DNA of 8,506 bases from contig JBDRHL010000166.1 in NCBI GenBank assembly GCA_043816955.1, positions 1-8,506 of the forward strand, given 5' to 3'. Below the pieces are notes generated by a model. The model ran no database searches. It had not been told where the DNA came from and worked only from the letters and a program-made list of their open reading frames with translations. Positions 4,432 to 8,506 of this stretch are shown here, piece by piece. A program made the translations under genes and the position numbers. The first letter of the stretch is position 1. Each line of letters begins with the position of its first letter. Source of the stretch: JBDRHL01 sp043816955 (GTDB lineage: Bacteria > Planctomycetota > Phycisphaerae > Sedimentisphaerales > CAYZTY01).

Positions 4432-4701
4432 TCACTCACCTCCTAAACCTATTGTTTCGCGTATTGCCGTCTGTCGGGCCTCTTCAATTATTGCTATCAC
4501 ATCCGGCCAACCTTTTGCTCTCGCAAACGCTTGTAGTCTTGGATTGGCCTCTATAATATCTACAGCCTTTGGTGCATCTCGCTGAGCTTCTAGTTTGGCG
4601 AGCCGATATTCAAGATCGGAAAGTTGACTGTGCATCGGCCAATATCTTTCGTTAGCAATTCGCTCTAACTCTCTAATCTTCTTTCGCCACTTGAGTCTCA
4701 T
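4432..4701 (-). CDS. Small coiled-coil hypothetical protein, 89 aa
   Basis: The ATG follows GGAGG with a nine-base spacer. The start lies inside the preceding SEC-C gene (29-base overlap). The first 42 residues are strongly charged and probably helical, with a coiled-coil look (KKIRELERIANERYW, then SQLSDLEYRLAKLEAQRD). Residues 45-85 form a second helical part (IIEANPRLQAFARAKGWPDVIAIIEEA). There is no Cys motif, signal peptide or membrane helix. It may be a small adaptor or oligomerising protein; I cannot name a family. Confidence 0.65.
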   Translation of the reverse strand: MRLKWRKKIRELERIANERYWPMHSQLSDLEYRLAKLEAQRDAPKAVDIIEANPRLQAFARAKGWPDVIAIIEEARQTAIRETIGLGGE

Positions 4702-4951
4702 TGGAATTATCCTCCGTAGGTTTTTGGGGAATCTCCAAACCTAAATGACACTTCTTGAACTTTCTTCCGCTTCCACAAGGGCAAGGGTCATTTCGTCCTA
4801 TGTTCAAGGTTTGCCGAATTTGCCTTACGCCGGGGTCTTTAATTGTTTCTAGGTATTTCCTTGCGGCCTGCTGTCTAAGTTTTTGCTCGTCCTCTGAAAA
4901 GAATGTTTCAATAATACTTGGCCGTCCATCGTTATAGTCAGTACATTGCAT
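4673..4951 (-). CDS. SEC-C zinc-motif protein, 92 aa (copy 1)
   Basis: Residues 52-69 are a textbook SEC-C motif, GRNDPCPCGSGRKFKKCH, with zinc ligands Cys57, Cys59, Cys68 and His69. The motif was first described at the end of SecA, where it binds zinc and SecB, and it is widely reused as a small binding module. The N-terminal 50 residues are helical and charged (FFSEDEQKLRQQAARKYLETIKD). A polar tail follows. The start has AAAGGAG six bases upstream of the ATG. A paralogue lies at 5267-5515 with 41 consecutive identical bases over the motif, so this is a recent duplication. It is not SecA: length and context exclude that. A role as an adaptor to a host complex is only an inference. Confidence 0.85.
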   Translation of the reverse strand: MQCTDYNDGRPSIIETFFSEDEQKLRQQAARKYLETIKDPGVRQIRQTLNIGRNDPCPCGSGRKFKKCHLGLEIPQKPTEDNSNETQVAKED

Positions 4952-4962
4952 AGTTTTCTCCT

Positions 4963-5205
4963 TTACATCAATTTCTTTTCGTTTTCAGTCAGCAATCTAT
5001 AACACCGCTCGAACACCTCTTTCGGGCTCCACGATAAATAACCATCTTCGTAGCAAACCAGATAGCCATCGGGACTGCCTTTGGCCGCTTCTGCCACTTC
5101 GCAGTTTTTTATCCTGGCCCTAGCAAATCCCTCCTTCATTGGTGTTGCACAAACAATCTTAGTACCTATATACGCCGGCATTTTTTGGTCACTTCCATCA
5201 TCCAT
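4963..5205 (-). CDS. Small conserved phage protein of unknown function, 80 aa
   Basis: The ATG at 5205 was chosen over one at 5241 because AAAGGAGA lies five to six bases upstream of it. The motifs IGTKIVCATPM (13-23), DGYLVCYEDGYLSWSPKEVFERCYR (46-70) match a recurrent phage family whose members read roughly IGTK-V-A-PM ... GYLV-Y-DGY-SWSPK-VFE-AYR. Usual members have a longer stretch with RGW-PADE between the two motifs; here it is replaced by EGFARARIKNCEVAEAAKGS, so this is a divergent or short form. The family function is unknown. The gene sits between the two SEC-C paralogues, 61 bases from the upstream one and 11 from the downstream one. Confidence 0.75.
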   Translation of the reverse strand: MDDGSDQKMPAYIGTKIVCATPMKEGFARARIKNCEVAEAAKGSPDGYLVCYEDGYLSWSPKEVFERCYRLLTENEKKLM

Positions 5206-5266
5206 TTCAATCTCCTTTGTTATTAGGTCCAAACAGCACACAAGGTTATTTCAGTTGCTTTGGTCA

Positions 5267-5515
5267 TTATTCTTCTGTAGGCCTTTTTGGTATTTCTAAG
5301 CCCAAATGACACTTCTTGAACTTTCTTCCGCTTCCACAAGGGCAGGGATCATTACGGCCTATGTTGAAAGTTTGTTTGATGGATTTCAACTTGTGGAACC
5401 GGCGATCCATTGCCTTATTATAATATTTTTTCGCCTCTTCCTGCATTGCTTCGTCATTTAGTGCTTGTAATAATTCGTGATATTCACTGCCATCTCGATA
5501 AGTTTCGCTTTGCAT
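5267..5515 (-). CDS. SEC-C zinc-motif protein, 82 aa (copy 2)
   Basis: This is the second SEC-C gene, with the ligands Cys58, Cys60, Cys69 and His70 in an identical GRNDPCPCGSGRKFKKCH core, followed by the same LGLEIP continuation as copy 1. The N-terminal half differs (SEYHELLQALNDEAMQEEAKKYYNKAMDRRFHKL) but is also helical and charged, so the pair shares the zinc module while varying the partner-binding part. AAAGGA precedes the ATG. It is 14 bases downstream of the 180-aa gene, in the same operon. Confidence 0.85.
   Translation of the reverse strand: MQSETYRDGSEYHELLQALNDEAMQEEAKKYYNKAMDRRFHKLKSIKQTFNIGRNDPCPCGSGRKFKKCHLGLEIPKRPTEE
5304..5344. repeat. 41-base exact repeat shared by the two SEC-C genes
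   Basis: The 41 bases at 5304-5344 are identical to 4743-4783, covering the zinc-motif codons. Identity falls quickly outside, and the N-terminal parts of the two proteins are clearly different. Confidence 0.85.
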
Positions 5516-5529
5516 AATTGTTTTCCTTT

Positions 5530-6072
5530 CTAAAAAGGTAGGTCTTGAAACTCAGGGTCGTCGGGGTCAAATAGCTTAGCCGAGCCTAGCGGCACTAGCT
5601 CTGGGAACACTACTTTTTTTAGCTCAGATTTCTGTCGCAAGTGTTCGTGCTTGGTTTGTTTTGCCGGGCTTTCAATTATCTTCGGCTCGAATATTTTTAG
5701 CACATCTTGGACGGTCTTAGCCTGATCCGCTCGCGCAGCCTTCTCCGGCTGGCAAAACGGACAGTAACCCTTGCATAAGCCGGCGGAGTGTTTATACTCC
5801 AGTACCTTTTCGCACGCCAGCCTAGGCATGTCCTTCTCCAAAAACGATACCCACCGACCGCCATATCGCTCGGCATATCTCCGGCAATGTTCATCAATAT
5901 AATCTTGCGTCGGAACCATCCAGTATCCATCCTCATTCTGCTGAGATATATGAGCAAATTGCTCCATCTTCCCGATAATTCCACGCCGTTGAAAGTCATA
6001 GTCTTTGCAGACAAAACTTATCCAAAACCATCGCATAGCTCGATTAATGTCTAATTTGTCTTGGAAGCCCAT
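5530..6072 (-). CDS. Hypothetical protein next to the helicase loader, 180 aa
   Basis: The gene starts inside the end of the AAA+ gene (22-base overlap), with GGGAG upstream of the ATG at a rather long spacing of about 11 bases. The N-terminal half is aromatic and charged (MRWFWISFVCKDYDF, then RRYAERYGGRWVSFLEKDMPRLACEKV). A Cys cluster follows: C100-x3-C104-x2-C107, with another Cys at 87, which could hold zinc or an iron-sulfur cluster. Residues 115-180 look disordered and acidic at the end (FDPDDPEFQDLPF). A short acidic, phenylalanine-ended C-terminal tail like this is reminiscent of tails that bind partner proteins in replication, for example single-strand-binding proteins (DDDIPF), but this is only a resemblance. 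Position suggests a role in replication. I do not recognise the family. Confidence 0.75.
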   Translation of the reverse strand: MGFQDKLDINRAMRWFWISFVCKDYDFQRRGIIGKMEQFAHISQQNEDGYWMVPTQDYIDEHCRRYAERYGGRWVSFLEKDMPRLACEKVLEYKHSAGLCKGYCPFCQPEKAARADQAKTVQDVLKIFEPKIIESPAKQTKHEHLRQKSELKKVVFPELVPLGSAKLFDPDDPEFQDLPF

Positions 6073-6701
6073 TGTTGTTTTTTCTCCCTTATCCGCCGGT
6101 CCCTACCAGTAAAATGAATTGCCTTACCAGAAGCAATCCGGCTAGCAATTCTATCTGAGAACTTTGCAGCAATTTCTTCTAAGTTTAGATTTGATGTTAT
6201 CACCGTAGGCAATGCCCACTGTTCTCGATAAGAAAGGATGCGATATAAACCTTGGAACACATAGTCTGTAAGTCGTTCTGCTCCAAGGTCGTCAAGAATA
6301 AGTATTTCTTTGGATTCTCTAATTCTCTCTACAAAACGCCTATCATCAGACTCGAATGACCCAGATCGGCTAATTTTTTCGCAAAGGTCGGATACTATAT
6401 AGAAAACAGGCGATTTTCGGTTATACCGTTCATTACGAAAGATTGCATAAGCTAAGTGCGTCTTACCCGTACCTGCTGGCCCCGTAAGAAAAAGCAGTCC
6501 CGGTTGTAGTTCTTGTAAATATCGCATTATACTTTCTTTGCGAGCTTCGGGGAAATCACCCAGCTTTGCTCCATAAAATGCTGGCGGAATCCCGAAGTTT
6601 AGCTCTACTGCTATGGGCCTAGAGTAGCTCTGTAACTCCATCGTATTTCCCAGGCTCACATGTTGGCCCGTAGCGTCCGGATTGTAAGGTTCGAATCCCA
6701 T
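6051..6701 (-). CDS. DnaC/IstB-type AAA+ ATPase, probable phage helicase loader, 216 aa
   Basis: With the start at 6701 the protein carries Walker A GPAGTGKTH (74-82), Walker B ILILDDLGAERL (134-143, Asp137-Asp138), a sensor-1 region TVITSNL (166-172), and SDRIASRI (182-189) with the arginines expected for the arginine finger of the IstB/DnaC clade. A conserved IHFTGRDRR follows. The first about 45 residues are short and lack the zinc-type N-terminus of some loaders. The family loads the replicative DnaB helicase onto the initiator-bound origin. I chose ATG 6701 (GGAGG eight bases upstream) over an in-frame ATG at 6737, which has no ribosome site. It overlaps the upstream organizer gene by 83 bases. 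IstB, the transposition helper, is the alternative within the family, but there is no IstA and the organizer next door favours a replication role. Confidence 0.88.
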   Translation of the reverse strand: MGFEPYNPDATGQHVSLGNTMELQSYSRPIAVELNFGIPPAFYGAKLGDFPEARKESIMRYLQELQPGLLFLTGPAGTGKTHLAYAIFRNERYNRKSPVFYIVSDLCEKISRSGSFESDDRRFVERIRESKEILILDDLGAERLTDYVFQGLYRILSYREQWALPTVITSNLNLEEIAAKFSDRIASRIASGKAIHFTGRDRRIREKKQQWASKTN

Positions 6702-7449
6702 CTTTTTTTCCTCCAAAATCACTACGAAATGCCTCAAGATTGGTGTAAAGATAAGACAAGGTATAGCCCTTTTGCTTTACAAAAAGGTCCTCTGATTGAA
6801 GGAATTTAGCATAAATCTCTCGTAATTCCGTTTCGTTTCCAATGGCTTCGGCAATGTTCTTTGAGTGTCTTGTGGCTGGTCCTGTAGCTGCTGGCTTTGG
6901 TTTTTGTCCTTTCCAACGTTTTTCCCATTCTTCTACCCAGATTGCCCAATGATTGATTTTCTTAGAAACCGCTTCCGCTTTTGCGGAAGAAGTCTTCTCT
7001 TTCTTAATCTTCTTCTTGTCTTTTTCTTTTGCTTCTTCTTCTGTATGGGCTAATTGTGGTTTACCGTTGTTTATGTTAGGTTTACGGTGTTTACGGTATT
7101 TGCGCATATAACTCCTCATATATTCACGTCTTGCGTTTTCGTCCCTGATTTTACGATAAGACTGAAAATTTACAACTTGCCAACCCCATTCTCTGTGAGC
7201 ATCTAGTTTTACTAATCTTTTACCCTCCTGTTTACCGCTCCGCGAGTTAAAGTCTGGTAAACATAATTTGTTTACAGCCCGGCGAATTATATCTTCTGGT
7301 ACATTGGTACGTCGGGCGATTGCATCGTAGGTCATATCTATTATTCCAGTAGGATCAGCCAGCACAAGCAAATCCATAAAAACATGCCTGGTTTCATAAT
7401 CACTGGCAATAGAACTGTTAAATATCTGCTCAAAAATCTTGGCATACAT
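6619..7449 (-). CDS. Phage replication organizer / initiator (winged-helix), 276 aa
   Basis: Residues 1-105 have the pattern of phage replisome organizers with a winged helix-turn-helix: YAKIFEQIFNSSIASDYETR, VFMDLLVLADPTGIIDMT, YDAIARRTNVPEDIIRRAVNKL, then WGWQVVNFQSYRKI. A highly basic linker follows (about 108-155, KYRKHRKP and KEKDKKKIKKEK). Residues 165-245 form a C-terminal domain rich in Trp and aromatic residues (WVEEWEKRW, LSYLYTNLEAFRSDF) that probably contacts the helicase loader. This corresponds to the lambda O / DnaD-type initiator role beside a DnaC-like loader. I preferred the ATG at 7449, preceded by AAGGG, over a GTG at 7491, which has no ribosome site. It is the first gene after a promoter and a structured leader. 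Iteron-like repeats lie inside it. Confidence 0.8.
   Translation of the reverse strand: MYAKIFEQIFNSSIASDYETRHVFMDLLVLADPTGIIDMTYDAIARRTNVPEDIIRRAVNKLCLPDFNSRSGKQEGKRLVKLDAHREWGWQVVNFQSYRKIRDENARREYMRSYMRKYRKHRKPNINNGKPQLAHTEEEAKEKDKKKIKKEKTSSAKAEAVSKKINHWAIWVEEWEKRWKGQKPKPAATGPATRHSKNIAEAIGNETELREIYAKFLQSEDLFVKQKGYTLSYLYTNLEAFRSDFGGKKDGIRTLQSGRYGPTCEPGKYDGVTELL
7058..7097. repeat. Iteron-like GTTTAC array, possible replication origin
   Basis: Four near-direct repeats begin at 7059 (GTTTACCG), 7069 (GTTTATGT), 7080 (GTTTACGG) and 7089 (GTTTACGG). They are spaced 9-11 bases, about one helical turn. They lie in the part of the organizer gene that encodes the basic linker (residues about 118-131), as lambda iterons lie inside gene O. 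The repeats may partly result from RK-rich coding (CGTAAA codon pairs). Confidence 0.45.
7230..7275. repeat. Second cluster of TGTTTAC motifs with a 19-base inverted repeat
   Basis: TGTTTAC occurs at 7229-7235 and 7269-7275, and its complement GTAAACA at 7257-7263. The last two form a perfect inverted repeat, GTAAACA-TAATT-TGTTTAC (7257-7275). The motif is the same core as the array at 7059-7097, so both clusters may be sites for one DNA-binding protein such as the organizer encoded here. Confidence 0.45.
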
Positions 7450-7467
7450 GATTATGCCCTTAAACAA

Positions 7468-7527
7468 ACAAGGCCCGCCGCTAGAGAACACTTAGACCGA
7501 GGTCAGGTGTGGAGCATTGGGCCTTGT
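7468..7527 (-). promoter_or_regulatory. Structured leader (stem-loop) upstream of the replication genes
   Basis: On the transcript of the minus strand, ACAAGGCCC (7527-7519) pairs with GGGCCTTGT (7476-7468): nine base pairs. Inside it lies a second dyad, ACAC-ct-GACC-tc-GGTC-taa-GTGT (7510-7488). The hairpin ends about 19 bases before the ATG at 7449 and is followed by the U-rich UUUGUUU. It may be an attenuator, a translational switch or an operator. Confidence 0.5.
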
Positions 7528-7580
7528 ATTTCCTAAACTTATGATCATCCATGGTCCTCGACTAAGTATTCTCTACCCCT

Positions 7581-7609
7581 ACCATACCATATCGTCCCGA
7601 ACCTGTCAA
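7581..7609 (-). promoter_or_regulatory. Sigma-70 promoter for the replication genes
   Basis: On the minus strand TTGACA (7609-7604), a 17-base spacer and TATGGT (7586-7581) match the sigma-70 consensus at six of six and four of six positions. The start site would be near 7574, giving a leader of about 125 bases before the organizer gene. It is the only clear promoter found on this strand. Confidence 0.6.
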
Positions 7610-7619
7610 GGTGTATTTT

Positions 7620-7658
7620 CCGGCTCATCAAACAGCGGTATCTGGCCGGTTATGAGCC
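7620..7658. repeat. Inverted repeat at the end of the DUF5131 gene
   Basis: GGCTCAT (7622-7628) and ATGAGCC (7652-7658) are perfect complements with a 23-base loop. CCGGC (7620-7624) and GCCGG (7645-7649) give an alternative stem. It spans the stop codon of the DUF5131 gene and lies just upstream of the minus-strand promoter. There is no T-run on either side, so it is not a clear terminator. Confidence 0.4.
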
Positions 7659-8414
7659 CAAGGGAAATTCTCTAATTCTTAAATCTTCCGGCCATTCTTG
7701 CGGGTCGTGACTGACCTTGTCGCTAATCTCAATCTGTTTGACAAAACACGGCACGGCGGCGGCCTTACATTGGCGGACAATATCGCTGACCCATTCGAGC
7801 TTGCACGGTCTACGCCCAGGGCCACTCTCCGCCCCCACCACACACCAACTCAATCCTAGTGATACGGGCTTGGCCCCTGGCCTACCTAATGGGCCAAGAT
7901 AATCACGACTGGTATTATAAATGTTAATTGGGCCGAGCAATGGTTCTAGGCTAGCCCAACGCACAACGGCGGGAATCTCCAGTAACAACGGTATTCGTTT
8001 GTCTGCCCACTCTTGGTTTTCACACGACACTCCAAGCCAGCATGATTGCAACTGACGATAGAGCCATGAAGGTATGTTTTTGGGGCGCTTTGTAAGAATT
8101 AAAAACTGGTGTAATAATAATGGGTCTATAGCATGAAAAATTGCACCCAACCAATCGTCTTTGACCTCATCGTGGAACAAGTCGCCCATCGAGCAGATAA
8201 AAACTCTCGATGGCTTCTTCCATTTTCGCGGCTCATTTAGTGAATCCGGGTGAAAAGCCACCTCGAAGCCCTTTTTGTATTTCTCCTGGCCCATGGCCCG
8301 CAGCCGGTTCGCCATTTTGCGCGCGTAGCAATTCTGACAACCGGGGCTAACCGGAGTGCAACCTGTAACTGGATTCCAGACCTTCTCAGCCCAATCGATT
8401 TTTGTGTTGCTCAT
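7650..8414 (-). CDS. Phage Gp37/Gp68-family protein (DUF5131), 254 aa
   Basis: The N-terminus IDWAEKVWNPVTGCTPVSPGC carries the family hallmark: Cys19-x6-Cys26-x2-Cys29 (GCQNCYARKMANR). The family resembles radical-SAM proteins and these cysteines are thought to hold a 4Fe-4S cluster. Further family motifs are VFICSMGDLFHD (71-82), LILTKRPKNI (105-114), WLGVSCENQEWADKRI (126-141), SLEPLLGP (155-162), WCVVGAESGPGRRPC (190-204) and PCFVKQ (222-227), in the usual order. The length is normal, so it is intact. The start (ATG 8414) overlaps the previous stop by ATGA and has AGAAAGG upstream. The reaction is not known; family members occur in many phages and mobile elements. Confidence 0.9.
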   Translation of the reverse strand: MSNTKIDWAEKVWNPVTGCTPVSPGCQNCYARKMANRLRAMGQEKYKKGFEVAFHPDSLNEPRKWKKPSRVFICSMGDLFHDEVKDDWLGAIFHAIDPLLLHQFLILTKRPKNIPSWLYRQLQSCWLGVSCENQEWADKRIPLLLEIPAVVRWASLEPLLGPINIYNTSRDYLGPLGRPGAKPVSLGLSWCVVGAESGPGRRPCKLEWVSDIVRQCKAAAVPCFVKQIEISDKVSHDPQEWPEDLRIREFPLGS

Positions 8415-8506
8415 AAAATACCTTTCTCAATAATCCTTTTGCTATAGTAATTCCATCCGGCCACAGCCGCCCGCTTGTAGCGCTCTCTTAATCGGCTGTC
8501 GGTCCC
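8411..8506 (-). CDS. 3' end of an unidentified gene, cut by the window edge
   Basis: In the frame entering from 8506, 31 codons are open and end with TGA (8413-8411), overlapping the ATG of the DUF5131 gene by the typical ATGA. The visible C-terminus reads GTDSRLRERYKRAAVAGWN and then YYSKRIIEKGIL. It is basic and probably helical. The absence of stops plus the ATGA coupling support a real gene end. The product cannot be identified from 31 residues. Confidence 0.55.
   Translation of the reverse strand, partial: GTDSRLRERYKRAAVAGWNYYSKRIIEKGIL

Noticed and set aside
4063..4585. Plus-strand frames opposite the minus-strand 71-aa and 89-aa genes
   Set aside because: They lack ribosome sites and lie opposite well-initiated, coupled minus-strand genes; only the first bases after 4120 looked protein-like and are reported as a low-interest finding.
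4673..4951. SecA fragment
   Set aside because: Only the SEC-C motif is shared; length, N-terminal half and context do not fit SecA, and a paralogue exists nearby.
4743..5344. Template/variable pair of a diversity-generating retroelement
   Set aside because: The 41-base repeat shows no adenine-specific substitutions and there is no reverse transcriptase in the window.
5697..6014. 105-codon minus-strand frame inside the 180-aa gene
   Set aside because: Arg-rich out-of-frame reading without a ribosome site; the overlapping 180-aa frame continues the operon.
6051..6701. IstB of an insertion sequence (IS21 type)
   Set aside because: No IstA transposase, no terminal inverted repeats, and the neighbour is a phage replication organizer.
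7717..7902. Plus-strand frame inside the DUF5131 gene
   Set aside because: Antisense to a complete, motif-rich conserved gene and without a start signal.

Overview
The window looks like part of a bacteriophage or prophage (or a closely related mobile element), in its early/replication and accessory region. The evidence is a tightly packed set of small genes with strong Shine-Dalgarno sites and short overlaps, a replication-organizer/helicase-loader pair, a phage Gp37/Gp68-type (DUF5131) protein, and several small proteins of phage-typical families. No structural, packaging, lysis, integrase or rRNA/tRNA gene is visible. The host is bacterial. An anaerobic, medium-GC lineage such as Planctomycetota is possible, but that is a guess from gene style, not something the sequence proves.

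Layout: two convergent gene blocks meet at about 4116-4214. The plus-strand block (153-4115) holds about ten genes: a 98-aa phage protein, a pentapeptide-repeat protein, two very short Cys-rich (zinc-ribbon-like) proteins, a 71-aa partial paralogue, a 48-aa membrane peptide, a frameshifted remnant, a 190-aa alanine-repeat protein of the Imm5-like type, the full-length 128-aa paralogue, and a 370-aa right-handed beta-helix protein. It is preceded by a sequence that fits the sigma-54 -24/-12 consensus at every specified position, although a sigma-70 reading of the same bases is also possible. The genes carry a few nearly identical translation-initiation leaders, which gives the block a cassette-like, recombination-prone look.

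The minus-strand block runs from 8506 down to 4215: the end of an unidentified gene, the DUF5131 protein, a 200-nt regulatory gap with a good sigma-70 promoter and a large stem-loop leader, then the replication organizer, a DnaC/IstB-type AAA+ helicase loader, a 180-aa unknown protein, two SEC-C zinc-motif proteins flanking a small conserved phage protein, and two small unknown proteins. The organizer probably binds an origin, and the AAA+ protein probably loads the host or phage helicase there. Clustered GTTTAC repeats inside the organizer gene, in the part encoding its basic linker, are a plausible origin, like the lambda origin inside gene O.

The most interesting signals are the sigma-54-like promoter with nested upstream inverted repeats, the intragenic iteron-like array, the structured leader upstream of the replication genes, the repeated RBS leaders with gene-fragment shuffling, and the beta-helix protein without a signal peptide at the end of an early-type operon.
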